From Synergistaceae bacterium (lineage in GTDB: Bacteria; Synergistota; Synergistia; Synergistales; Aminobacteriaceae), in contig JAITPZ010000138.1 of assembly GCA_031289165.1 (NCBI GenBank), positions 1-23,071 on the forward strand: a stretch of 23,071 nucleotides of DNA, in the 5' to 3' direction. This document shows positions 1 through 7,670 of the stretch, piece after piece. The notes under the pieces are model-generated. The model saw nothing but the letters and a program-made list of their open reading frames with translations, did no database searches and was not told where the DNA came from. The position numbers and the translations under genes were made by a program. Position 1 is the first letter of the stretch, and every line of letters starts with the position of its first letter.

Positions 1-46
1 GGAAAAGATACAATACGCCAACATCGCTGTTGCACGTTTACGAGGC

Positions 47-76
47 ATTGTAGAACATGTTTCCGCTTTCTGTCAA
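47..76 (-). promoter_or_regulatory. sigma70 promoter pointing out of the left edge
   Basis: On the minus strand a perfect -35 TTGACA (71-76) is followed after 18 bp by TACAAT (47-52), one mismatch from the consensus -10. Transcription would begin near position 40 and run leftward, so the gene it serves lies outside the window. It sits beyond the efflux-operon terminator, so it is not a promoter for that operon. No start codon with a clear ribosome binding site is visible before the edge. Confidence 0.6.
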
Positions 77-181
77 TAAAAATCTCTTCCCAAAGAAAAT
101 TTATGAACGGAGCAACGTCTCCTTCAACATTTCACTCCGCCCGCGGCGCGCAGATGTATTAACCGAACGACCGTAAAACAA

Positions 182-218
182 ACAGGCCGGTTTGCCTCGC
201 GAGAGGGAACCGGCCTGT
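182..218. terminator. bidirectional rho-independent terminator
   Basis: An 11-bp perfect stem (182-192 pairing with 208-218) encloses a smaller CCTC-GCGA-GAGG hairpin. On the minus strand it is followed by TTTGTTTTAC, and on the plus strand by CGTTTTTATT. It lies 9 bp beyond the stop codon of the outer-membrane channel gene and should end the leftward efflux operon. Confidence 0.85.
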
Positions 219-226
219 CGTTTTTA

Positions 227-1756
227 TTATTTGCCCCGCGCGACGACGCTTTCGAGGGTTTTTTTATCGGGGGGGTCGTCGTTTTCGGCGACCAGGGGGG
301 CCCAGCCTCCGCCCAGGGCCTTGTAGATGCGGACAACGTTCGAGGCTTTCTGTCCCTCGCTGAGGGCGCAGGCTTCCTCCAGGGCCAGCAGCGCGCGCTG
401 AGCACCGATGACGTTGTTGAAGTCCGACAGACCCTGCCGGTACTTGTCGTTCGCCACCGCCAGCGCGGCGCGCGCCGCCACGACGCCGGAGCGAAGGGAC
501 TCGTTGCGGCGGTACTCCAGAACGTTCGCGGTCAGGGCGTTACGCACCTCGGCGACGGCTCTCAGGACCGTCTGTTCATAGGCCGCGAGATATTGTTCCT
601 GCCGGGCCGTCTGGACCTGAATGTTCTTTCGGATCGCGCCGGCGTGGAACAGGGGCAGCGAGATCTGCGGCCCGAAGCTCCAGAGTTTCGAGGCCGAGTC
701 GAACAGGCTGCCGCCGCTTCCCGACGCGAAACCGATCGCGCCGGAGAGTCGAAATTTCGGCCACAGGTCCGTCTGAGCGCTCTTTTTTCTGGAAATCTGC
801 GCCACGAGCTGCCGCTCGGCCGTTCGAATATCCGGCCTCTGACGCAGCGCGTTCGCGGGAATCCCCATCAGGTCGGCGCCGCTCACGTCCGGCAGGGGAC
901 GCGGCCGGCTCAGTTCGTCCTGCAGGCTCCCCGGGACGCTGCCGATGAGGATCGCCAGGTTGTTCAGCGTCTCCTCAATGCTCGTCTGCAGGGTGGGGAT
1001 CATCGAGCGCGTCTGGTCCGTCGTGTACTGCGCCTGATTCAGCGCCAGTCCATCCGAAAGCCCCGTGTCGTACCGGGAGCGGACCATATCCAGAGTGTCC
1101 GTCTGCAGGACCAGGTTGCTCTCCGCGATGCGAAGCCGCTCCTGCAGGGCGCGAAGCGACAGGTAGTTCAGAGCGATCTCCGATGAAAGGGAAACCCACG
1201 CGCCGTGAAGCGCGGCGTACTGCGCCTCCAGCGTGGCCGCGGCTGCGCGGGTCTCGTGACGCCGCCCTCCGAACACGTCGATCTCCCAGGAGGCGTCGAT
1301 CTCGAGGCGGAAAAGCTCGCCGGGCCTTCCCGATCCGCCCGCCTCCACGGGGGTCTGAGCGCGCCCCCACGAGTCGGCGTTGTCCAGCCAGGGCAACAGG
1401 ACCGCCCTGCTGATGCCGAGCGTCGCGCGCGCCGCGGCGACGCGGGCGCGCGCGACCTGGAGGTCGCGGTTGTTTTTCAGGGAGAGGCGAATCATGCGGG
1501 TCAGGGTCTCGTCCCCGAACGTCTCCCACCAGCTCGCCAGAACGTCGGACGACGGCGCCTCCCCGGCGTCGGAGATGTAGGGGTTGGGATACCTCCGCGC
1601 CAACGCCGTCCAGTCCCCGGCGTCGAGGTCCGCGTCCCGGGAAACCGCGCAGGCCTCATCGGGATTTATTAAAAGAAGACTTATAAAAAGAAACAGAAGC
1701 GCGAGAAAAAACAGCGAGCCTTTTCTCTTCACAGCGTTCGCGCTTATGGCGTTCAT
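227..1756 (-). CDS. RND efflux outer-membrane channel, OprM/NodT-type TolC family
   Basis: This 509-residue protein is the expected size for an OprM/NodT outer-membrane factor. The family forms a trimeric barrel and periplasmic tunnel through which an RND pump expels drugs or metabolites. Residues 13-30 form a hydrophobic signal segment. The mature part begins with a PYISDAG-type region and SWWETFGDETL, a typical family start. Two related halves of long alpha-helical repeats follow (PDIRTAERQL, LRAVAEVRNAL, YRQGLSDFNNVIGAQRALL), and it ends with the characteristic KALGGGW. The start overlaps the permease stop in an ATGA, behind a strong GGAGGTGGAG site, so the two are translationally coupled. 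The sequence around Cys36 (PDEAC) is not a proper lipobox. The protein is therefore probably cleaved by signal peptidase I at ACA-V and not lipidated, unlike OprM. Substrate cannot be inferred. Confidence 0.93.
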   Translation of the reverse strand: MNAISANAVKRKGSLFFLALLFLFISLLLINPDEACAVSRDADLDAGDWTALARRYPNPYISDAGEAPSSDVLASWWETFGDETLTRMIRLSLKNNRDLQVARARVAAARATLGISRAVLLPWLDNADSWGRAQTPVEAGGSGRPGELFRLEIDASWEIDVFGGRRHETRAAAATLEAQYAALHGAWVSLSSEIALNYLSLRALQERLRIAESNLVLQTDTLDMVRSRYDTGLSDGLALNQAQYTTDQTRSMIPTLQTSIEETLNNLAILIGSVPGSLQDELSRPRPLPDVSGADLMGIPANALRQRPDIRTAERQLVAQISRKKSAQTDLWPKFRLSGAIGFASGSGGSLFDSASKLWSFGPQISLPLFHAGAIRKNIQVQTARQEQYLAAYEQTVLRAVAEVRNALTANVLEYRRNESLRSGVVAARAALAVANDKYRQGLSDFNNVIGAQRALLALEEACALSEGQKASNVVRIYKALGGGWAPLVAENDDPPDKKTLESVVARGK

Positions 1757-4700
1757 GACTCCACCTCCGTGTCAGGCTCGGGTTCGGGCGGAGTTTGCGT
1801 CGAGAACAGGCGGGAGATAAACGCCTTCACCCGCTCCCGGTTGGTCTGCAGGACGACGTAGAGGCCCGGGATCAGGAAGATTCCGAATACGGTCGCCACA
1901 GCCATGCCGAAAAACATCGTCGTTCCGACGTGGAGGCGGCTGACCGCGCCCGCGCCCTTCGCTATGAGCATGGGGAACACTCCGAACACGCAGGTGAACG
2001 CGGTCATCAGAACCGACCGAAACCGCTCGAAACCCGCCTCGGCCGCCGCCTGAATGATCGGAAGCCCGTGATCGTCGTGCTGTTCCTTGGCGAACTCGAT
2101 GATGAGGATCGCGTTCTTGGCCGCGAGGCCGACCAGCAGCAGGATGCCGAGCTGAGTGTAAATGGAAAGCGATATTCTCATGGTGAATATCCCTGCCAGA
2201 GCGCCCAGCAGGGCCACCGGCAGCGACAGGATGACGCCCATCGGCACCGTCCAGCTCTCGTACTGAGCGACGAGGAAGAAGTAGCCGAACAGCAGCGCGA
2301 TGCCGATGATCAGGCCAACCTGACTGCCCGACTCCCGTTCCTGATAGGTCATGCCGGACCACGCGCAGGTGTAACCCTCGGGAAGGGTTTTCTCCAGCTC
2401 GAGAATGCGCTCGATGCCCTGCCCCGACGAGAAACCGGGGCGCATCATCACGGTGAGCGCGGCGCTCGGGTAGAGGTTGTAGCGGGCGATGGAACGCGGG
2501 GCGAGGGTTTTTTTCAGGGTCATAAAGCTCTGCATCGGCACCTGGGCCCCCGTGACGCTGGTCACGTTGATGCTGCCGATGCTGTCGATCCGGTTTCTGT
2601 AGCCCCAGTCGGCCCCCAGGATAACCTTGTTGACCTGCGAGCCGATGTTGATGTCGTTGATGTAGGCCGTCCCGAAGTAGGTCTGGAGCGTGCCGAACAC
2701 GCTGCCCAGCGGAATCTGGAGCGTCTCCACCTTCTCCCTGTCGATGTCGAGGAACAGATGCGGCGTGTTGGCGGTATAGGTGCTGAACGCGTAAAGGAAC
2801 TCCGGCGACTGGTTGATCTTCGCGATGAGGTCGTTCATCGCGCTCTCCAGCCTCGCGGGGTTCCGGTCCAGGGTGGCCTGCAGGCGCACGTCAAGGCCGC
2901 CCGCCATGCCCATGCCCATGATGGCGGGCGGCGTGAACGCCTGAATCTTCGCCTCCGGGAAGGCGGCGGAGAGTACGCGGGCCTGGTTCAGGATGCTTTC
3001 CTGGCTCCTCTCCGGGGCCGTCCGTCTGGACCAGTCTTCCAGGGGGAAGATGGCGCTCCCCACGTTTTCGCCCAGGTCGCCGAGGATGCTGTACCCCTCG
3101 ATGCCCATCGCGTACTGGGCGCCCGGAATGGCGCGCACGCGGGAGATGAACTCCTGAAGGACGGCGGCGACGCGCTTCTGGGACGCGCCCTCGGGAAGCT
3201 GAATGGCCGTCATCACCGCGCCCTGGTCCTCGTCGGGGATGAATGAGGTGGGGGTTATGCGAATAACCCACCAGCACGCCCCGACGATGAGCAGGAAAAG
3301 CCCGATCGTCACCACGGTTCTCCGCGCGATCCACATCGCGCCCGCGACGTACCCCCGCGTGGAGACGGCCAGCGCTTTGTTGAACCATGCCAGAGGTCCG
3401 CGCCGTTTGGGTTTGACGTCGTGGAGCAGATGGGCGCACATCGCTGGGGAAAGCGTCAGGGCGACGATCAGCGAGAAGCAGACCGATACGGAAACCGTCA
3501 CGGCGAACTGGCGGTAGATCTCGCCCGTGATGCCGCTCATGAAGGCCACCGGAACGAAGATGGCGAGAAAAACGAGGGTAGTGGCCGTCATAGGGCCCGT
3601 TACGTCTCTCATAGCCTGGATTGTCGCTGTGCGGGCGTCGCATTTGTCCCTGTCCATGACGAACAACACGCGCTCGACGACGATGATCGCGTCGTCCACG
3701 ACCGTCCCGATGACGAGCACGAGGCCGAACAGCGTCAGGATATTGATGCTGAACCGCAGGGCGATAAAGCCGATGAACGTCCCGAGCAGCGACACGGGAA
3801 TGGCCGCCACCGGGACCAGCGTGACGCGCCAGTCCTGAAGGAAGATGTAGCAGACGCCCACGACCAGCAAAAACGTCAGCAGCAGGGTCTCCACGATTTC
3901 CATGATCGTCGCCCGGACGTAGTCCGTCGCGTCGTAACCAATGACGAACTGCGTGTCCGAGGGCAGGTTCTTCGACAGCTCGTCCAGGGTCGTCTTTGTG
4001 GCGCGCATGACGTCGAGCGCGTTGGCATCCGCCCCCTGCGAAAGGGCCATCATGGCCGACGGGACGTTGTTGAACGACGCCTGCGTGTTGTAGGTCTCCG
4101 CGCCCAGCTCGACGCGGGCCACGTCCTTCAGCTTCACCATGCCGTCCGACGTCGCCCTCAGGATGATCTCCTCGAACTCCTTCGCGGTCCCGAGACGCCC
4201 CCGCGTCGTCAGAGAGTAGACCAGCGGGCTGCCGGCCGGGGCCGGGGCCGCGCCGATGAAGCCGAGGGAGGCCTGCCGGTTCTGAGACGAGACGGCGGCG
4301 GCGACGTCGTCCGTGGAAAGCCCGAGGAAGGCCAGGCGCTCCGGGTCGAGCCAGATGCGGATGCTGTACTTCGCTCCGTATACCTGCACGTCGCCCATGC
4401 CGGGAACGCGCTTCAGCGCGTTGGCGATGGTCCCGTTCGCGTAGTCCAGCAGAAACAGGGAGTCCCGCGTGCCGTTGGGGGAGACGAAGGCGACGAAGCC
4501 AAGCTGGTTGGAAAAGCTCGTCCTCGTCGTGATCCCCCGCGCCGTAACCTCCGACGGGAGCTGGGACGTCGCCTGCTGCACCCTGCTCTGCACCTTGACG
4601 AGGGCCATGTCGGAGTTCGTGCCCGTTTTGAACGTGACGGCCAGGGTGTAGTGCCCGGAGTTGCTGGACGTCGAGTTCATGTAGATCATGTCGTCGACGC

Positions 4701-4914
4701 CGTTGATCGCCTCTTCCAGGGGGGCGGCCACCGTGTTCGCCAGAGTTTCGGCGTCGGCGCCCGGGTAGTCCGCGAATACCTGAACCTGGGGAGGGGCCAC
4801 GTCGGGATACTGTTTTATCGGCAGGTTCAGCGCCGAAATGAGCCCCGCCAGCGCGATGACGATGGAAACCACCATCGAAAAGCGGGGATGCTCTATGAAG
4901 AATTTCGAAAACAT
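1753..4914 (-). CDS. RND multidrug efflux permease, AcrB/MexB (HAE-1) type
   Basis: This 1053-residue inner-membrane pump uses the proton gradient to export hydrophobic or amphipathic compounds through the adaptor and outer-membrane channel encoded beside it. It starts with MFSKFFIEHPRFS and a first membrane helix, followed by LPIKQYPDVAPP and a large periplasmic loop. Membrane helices then follow, a second loop of similar size, and a final helix group. The proton-relay residues are intact: Asp407 and Asp408 in GTVVDDAI have the same numbers as in AcrB, and Lys933 in GLAAKNA corresponds to AcrB Lys940. Length and architecture are complete, with a short acidic/proline C-terminal tail. It starts 3 bp after the adaptor stop and overlaps the channel gene by 4 bp. 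Substrate range is not predictable from sequence, and multidrug is the family default. Confidence 0.97.
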   Translation of the reverse strand: MFSKFFIEHPRFSMVVSIVIALAGLISALNLPIKQYPDVAPPQVQVFADYPGADAETLANTVAAPLEEAINGVDDMIYMNSTSSNSGHYTLAVTFKTGTNSDMALVKVQSRVQQATSQLPSEVTARGITTRTSFSNQLGFVAFVSPNGTRDSLFLLDYANGTIANALKRVPGMGDVQVYGAKYSIRIWLDPERLAFLGLSTDDVAAAVSSQNRQASLGFIGAAPAPAGSPLVYSLTTRGRLGTAKEFEEIILRATSDGMVKLKDVARVELGAETYNTQASFNNVPSAMMALSQGADANALDVMRATKTTLDELSKNLPSDTQFVIGYDATDYVRATIMEIVETLLLTFLLVVGVCYIFLQDWRVTLVPVAAIPVSLLGTFIGFIALRFSINILTLFGLVLVIGTVVDDAIIVVERVLFVMDRDKCDARTATIQAMRDVTGPMTATTLVFLAIFVPVAFMSGITGEIYRQFAVTVSVSVCFSLIVALTLSPAMCAHLLHDVKPKRRGPLAWFNKALAVSTRGYVAGAMWIARRTVVTIGLFLLIVGACWWVIRITPTSFIPDEDQGAVMTAIQLPEGASQKRVAAVLQEFISRVRAIPGAQYAMGIEGYSILGDLGENVGSAIFPLEDWSRRTAPERSQESILNQARVLSAAFPEAKIQAFTPPAIMGMGMAGGLDVRLQATLDRNPARLESAMNDLIAKINQSPEFLYAFSTYTANTPHLFLDIDREKVETLQIPLGSVFGTLQTYFGTAYINDINIGSQVNKVILGADWGYRNRIDSIGSINVTSVTGAQVPMQSFMTLKKTLAPRSIARYNLYPSAALTVMMRPGFSSGQGIERILELEKTLPEGYTCAWSGMTYQERESGSQVGLIIGIALLFGYFFLVAQYESWTVPMGVILSLPVALLGALAGIFTMRISLSIYTQLGILLLVGLAAKNAILIIEFAKEQHDDHGLPIIQAAAEAGFERFRSVLMTAFTCVFGVFPMLIAKGAGAVSRLHVGTTMFFGMAVATVFGIFLIPGLYVVLQTNRERVKAFISRLFSTQTPPEPEPDTEVES

Positions 4915-4917
4915 GGG

Positions 4918-6489
4918 TCAGTTTTTCCTTTCTGAAGAAGAGCCTGAAGAAGAGGTCACCGTCGAAGAAACCGCCGTCGGAGAGAGCCCTGCCCCTCCCG
5001 CCGGAGCGCCCGCCGACGCGAGGGGCGTCACCTTCATCTCCGGGCGGATGGATTGCAGGCCGTAAACGACGATCCGCTCGCCCGTGGAGAGCCCCGAGGC
5101 GACCTCCCGCAGCGCGCCCTCCTCCGCGCCCAGCGTCACCCGTCGCTGGTGCGTGACGTTCCCCGCGTCCACCACGTAGATGTAGTCCCCCTGAGCGTCA
5201 GACAGCACGGACTCCTGCGGGATGACGATGGCGACGTGGCTGTCCACGGGGCGCGTCGTCACCCGGACCATGGCCCCGGGCACGAGAAGCCCCTCCGCGT
5301 TTTGGAAGCGCAGGTGCACCATCATCGTCCCGGTCCGCTCGTCCATGATGTTTTCCTCAAAGTCCCGCGCGCCGGTCACGGGGTACTCCTCCCCGTTGGA
5401 GAGGCGAACCGTGGCCCTGTAGACGTTTTCGGGGGACTCGAAGGCGACCAGCGCATCCAGATAGTCCCTGTCGGGGAGCGCGAACGCCACGCGGACGGGG
5501 TCGATCTGGACGATATGCGCCAGCGGCCCTCCCGCGGGGCTGACGAGGTTGCCCTTCGTGAAGAGCGCCCCGCCGATGCGCCCGGCGATCGGGGCGGCGA
5601 TCTTCGTGTAGCCGAGGTCGATCTGAGCGAGCCTGAGGGCGGCCTTCGCCTGGTCCACGCTCGCTTTGCCCTGCAGGACGTCGCTTTGCGCGGTGTCGAG
5701 GTCCGACGCAGGAACGCTGCGGCTGTCCGTGGCTTTGAGGCGTTCGTAATACTTCCTCGCCCTGTCGTAACCGGCCTCGGCTCTGTCGAGATCCGCCTTC
5801 CGCAGGTCGACCGTCGCCTGGTACTGCCTAGCGTCGATCGTGAACAGAAGCTGTCCTGCCTTGACCGTGGAGCCTTCCTTAAAATGCACCTCGGCGATCT
5901 GCCCGGAAATCTGGGGTCTCAGCTGCACACTCTGGATCGACTCGACCCTGCCGATATACTCGTGTTCCGTGGCGAGGTCCACGCTGGCGACCACGTTCAG
6001 GACGACTGAGGGCGCCGGCTGCTCTCCCGTTTGCGCCCCCATCGAGGGAGGCGCCGACTGTCCGTTCAGCAGAAGGTTCGCGAAATACGCGACGACCGCG
6101 ATGGTCACGAGCGCGACGAGCGCCCCCGCCCTGTTTCGCTTCCGGCGCTTTTTGGGCCGCAGGCGTTCGATATCGGGACCGGGGCCCGCGAGTCGGGGAC
6201 TCTCGATCCGCTCCCGCCCGGACTCCTGGTCTCCGGCTTCGTGGTCCGCGGCGTCGGGGGCCTCGATGCGACGAACCCCGGTCAGAGGGTTCGCGCCGGC
6301 GTTCCCCGTCCCCGCGTCTCCGGCCTCCGTAATCTCGATCTTCATGGTTTCCAAATTTTCATTTTCCGGATTTTTGTTTTCCATATTATCGCCCGCCATG
6401 CTGTCGTTTGTCATATTCTCGGTTCCCATTCCCTTATCTTTCTCCGTTTCGCTCCGAATTTGCCCGGGTAACGCCATGCTTTCGGACAC
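4918..6489 (-). CDS. RND periplasmic adaptor (membrane fusion protein) with long cytoplasmic N-terminal extension
   Basis: The protein is an AcrA/MexA-like adaptor linking the permease to the outer-membrane channel. The lipoyl/barrel-sandwich part is visible (IGRVESIQSVQLRPQISGQI and IDARQYQATVDLRKADLDRA), as are the hairpin helices, LGYTKIAAPIAGRIG and the beta-barrel and membrane-proximal domains (FALPDRDYLDAL, GAMVRVTTRPVD). It is 523 residues, against about 370-400 for the family. The surplus is an N-terminal region rich in Met, Asn and Glu, then acidic, ending in RLRPKKRRKRNR (residues 109-120), followed by one membrane helix (121-142). A Ser/Thr-rich tail closes it. It thus appears to be membrane-anchored with an N-in tail and not a lipoprotein. 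The GTG at 6489 is the longest start. In-frame ATGs at residues 5, 21, 26, 31, 36 and 49 are alternatives, and none has a decisive ribosome binding site. Even the shortest leaves about 70 residues before the helix. Confidence 0.9.
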   Translation of the reverse strand: MSESMALPGQIRSETEKDKGMGTENMTNDSMAGDNMENKNPENENLETMKIEITEAGDAGTGNAGANPLTGVRRIEAPDAADHEAGDQESGRERIESPRLAGPGPDIERLRPKKRRKRNRAGALVALVTIAVVAYFANLLLNGQSAPPSMGAQTGEQPAPSVVLNVVASVDLATEHEYIGRVESIQSVQLRPQISGQIAEVHFKEGSTVKAGQLLFTIDARQYQATVDLRKADLDRAEAGYDRARKYYERLKATDSRSVPASDLDTAQSDVLQGKASVDQAKAALRLAQIDLGYTKIAAPIAGRIGGALFTKGNLVSPAGGPLAHIVQIDPVRVAFALPDRDYLDALVAFESPENVYRATVRLSNGEEYPVTGARDFEENIMDERTGTMMVHLRFQNAEGLLVPGAMVRVTTRPVDSHVAIVIPQESVLSDAQGDYIYVVDAGNVTHQRRVTLGAEEGALREVASGLSTGERIVVYGLQSIRPEMKVTPLASAGAPAGGAGLSPTAVSSTVTSSSGSSSERKN

Positions 6490-6516
6490 CCTGCTCTTTA
6501 CAGCAGACAGATTTCG

Positions 6517-7134
6517 TTATTTTATGTCATATGGGGCCTGAATTAAAGCGCGCAATACAAAATCGACGTATTGTACGGGATCCACGGGGCAGGCGTCGAC
6601 GACGTGCGAGATGAAAAGCCCGTGCAGAACCGCCATCACAAGCCTGGCGAGCTCCGGCGGAGAGAGGTCTCCGGGGTTTTCCCTTCGTCGGTTCCTGGCG
6701 AGGAATCTTTCCAGCATCGCGCGCTCTATCTCGAGCCTGTCCCACACGACGGCGCGCACCCTTTCGCGAACCGTCTCCGGCCATTCGTATCGACGTATCA
6801 TCAGCCGGGACACGCTATTGGAGAGTTGGTTCCTCATGACCATCTCTATCTTTGACACGAAGTAGTCCCGGATATCGTCCAGCGACTCCGGGTCTCCGTT
6901 CCGGTCCAGTTCCCCCTCCATTCGGATGCACATGTTTTCGACGAGGCTGACGAGAAGGTCATTTTTGTTTTTGAAATGCCAGTACACAGCCCCCTTCGAA
7001 AGCCCGATCTTCCCGGCGATTTCTTTGATCGAAACCTTCGAAAAGGGTCTTTCGCCCATGATGTCGAGGGCCGAGTCGAGAATTTTTTCCCGCGTCTCAG
7101 ACGCTTCTTCCCTGCTTCTGCGCGTCGCCGCCAC
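6517..7134 (-). CDS. TetR-family repressor of the efflux operon, AcrR-like
   Basis: This 205-residue protein has a typical TetR N-terminal helix-turn-helix. REKILDSALDIMGERPFSKVSIKEIAGKIGLSKGAVYWHFKNKNDLL spans about residues 16-60, with the recognition helix near 44-55. The variable C-terminal half is a ligand-binding and dimerisation domain, and the protein belongs to the AcrR-like group that governs RND pumps. The start is GTG, with an AGGGGG ribosome binding site about 5 nt upstream. It is the first gene of the operon, 27 bp before the adaptor start, and its own promoter contains the palindromic operator. It should therefore repress itself and the pump together until an inducer binds. The inducer is unknown. 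Confidence 0.93.
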   Translation of the reverse strand: MAATRRSREEASETREKILDSALDIMGERPFSKVSIKEIAGKIGLSKGAVYWHFKNKNDLLVSLVENMCIRMEGELDRNGDPESLDDIRDYFVSKIEMVMRNQLSNSVSRLMIRRYEWPETVRERVRAVVWDRLEIERAMLERFLARNRRRENPGDLSPPELARLVMAVLHGLFISHVVDACPVDPVQYVDFVLRALIQAPYDIK

Positions 7135-7174
7135 ACCCCCTGCCGTTCGGTGCTTTCTGCAATGTCAGTACCGC

Positions 7175-7204
7175 ATTATACATACCTTCCGGAAGGTATG
7201 TCAA
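7175..7204 (-). promoter_or_regulatory. sigma70 promoter of the tetR-efflux operon
   Basis: On the minus strand TTGACA (7199-7204) and TATAAT (7175-7180) are both perfect consensus hexamers, separated by 18 bp. The predicted start site near 7168 gives a leader of about 34 nt before the GTG of tetR. Such a strong promoter is usual where a tight repressor controls it. Confidence 0.85.
7180..7201. promoter_or_regulatory. perfect 22-bp palindrome, probable TetR operator
   Basis: ACATACCTTCC is followed at once by its exact reverse complement. The palindrome fills the spacer of the operon promoter and touches both hexamers, so a bound dimer would exclude RNA polymerase. ACATAC/GTATGT half-sites are common in operators of AcrR-type regulators. 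The assignment to the adjacent regulator is inferred from position and symmetry. Confidence 0.85.
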
Positions 7205-7370
7205 GAAGAGCTCCGCCTGACCGGGGGCGAGGGCGGCGCGGGATAAGCAGCGAGCCGGCGAAGAATGAGCCATGCGAATCGCTCAGTTTCTTCATCAGAG
7301 GAGCCCGGGGCGCGTTATTTCCACATTCGCGGTCATATTTTCATAAATTGCCCCGCTCTTTAAATGGAAA

Positions 7371-7392
7371 AGGCCGTTGCGTACAACGGCCT
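7371..7392. other. perfect 9-bp hairpin in the uronate operon leader
   Basis: AGGCCGTTG (7371-7379) pairs perfectly with CAACGGCCT (7384-7392) around a CGTA loop. On the plus strand no T-run follows, so it is not a plus-strand terminator. On the minus strand it is followed by TTTTCC, a weak terminator-like signal. It ends 8 nt before the ribosome binding site of a 20-codon ORF, so it may be a leader structure or a leftover from a lost gene. Confidence 0.5.
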
Positions 7393-7407
7393 CAAGGGAA
7401 AGGAGAA

Positions 7408-7470
7408 ATGAAGAAAAAACATATAAGTGACAGCACAGAAATAGTACCATCGGAGCCCGTAAACACATAG
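7408..7470 (+). CDS. possible 20-residue leader peptide
   Basis: An ATG follows a near-ideal GGAAAGGAG ribosome binding site. It opens a short frame, beginning MKKKHISDS and ending in a TAG after 20 codons. It lies 200 bp ahead of the dctP start on the same strand. The peptide is polar, has no membrane segment, and has no run of one amino acid of the kind used in attenuation. It could be a true leader peptide, the start of a decayed gene, or chance. The good ribosome binding site is the only direct support. Confidence 0.3.
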   Translation: MKKKHISDSTEIVPSEPVNT

Positions 7471-7475
7471 TAATT

Positions 7476-7489
7476 TTGGCTTAAGTCAA
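7476..7489. promoter_or_regulatory. near-palindrome, candidate operator for the uronate operon
   Basis: TTGGCTTAAGTCAA is a 14-bp inverted repeat with one mismatched pair. It lies in the AT-rich leader ahead of the TRAP/uronate operon, where a GntR- or LacI-type sugar-acid regulator might bind. No regulator gene is adjacent, and I could not match the site to a known box, so the role is inferred. Confidence 0.3.
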
Positions 7490-7599
7490 TAATGCAGAAA
7501 TGATTGCGTTAGATACTCAATTTCCTGAATTTAGAAAACACCTGACATCCCGCTTTCAGTGGACGCCGCCTGACCTGTCTTTTTATCCGGGTAATGGTG

Positions 7600-7605
7600 T
7601 ATTAT
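7600..7605 (+). promoter_or_regulatory. weak candidate -10 of the dctP promoter
   Basis: TATTAT, directly preceded by TG, lies about 65 bp before the dctP start in an AT-rich stretch. No convincing -35 is found 16-18 bp upstream. It is the best promoter-like hexamer near the gene but remains weak. Confidence 0.25.
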
Positions 7606-7670
7606 ATTTTCAGCACGGACAGGTGGTTTGGCGGTTGCGGCTCCAAAAAACTTTAAGGAGGGTGTTGTCA

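Larger units (their letters stand above)
1..226. other. intergenic region left of the efflux operon
   Basis: No gene is supported here. The stretch contains the outward promoter at 47-76 and the terminator hairpin at 182-218. Positions 61-110 are clearly more AT-rich than the neighbouring genes, as expected for a promoter region. Nothing else is recognisable. Confidence 0.6.
7205..7670. other. intergenic region between the divergent efflux and uronate operons
   Basis: This roughly 470-bp stretch has no full gene. It holds a 9-bp hairpin (7371-7392), a possible 20-codon leader ORF (7408-7470), a near-palindrome (7476-7489) and a weak promoter-like -10 (7600-7605). From about 7400 to 7620 it is AT-rich compared with the genes on either side. 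An open frame runs from 7500 into dctP, but its codons resemble non-coding sequence and the signal peptide begins only at 7671. Confidence 0.6.

Noticed and set aside
3421..4935. long plus-strand open frames opposite the RND pump, adaptor and dctM genes
   Set aside because: They are arginine/histidine-rich shadows of real minus- or plus-strand genes, a usual effect of high GC, and match no protein family.
7208..7235. possible fifth copy of the hairpin repeat (GAGCTCCGCC...)
   Set aside because: It shares only the GCTCCGCC word. Neither stem can form, so the likeness is probably chance.
7476..7495. sigma54-type promoter before the uronate operon
   Set aside because: A GG...GC pair is present, but the spacing is 14 bp and not 10, and the flanking bases do not fit.
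7500..7670. 57-codon upstream extension of the first dctP from an ATG at 7500
   Set aside because: The signal peptide and a strong ribosome binding site begin at the TTG at 7671. The extension would bury the signal peptide, and its composition looks non-coding.
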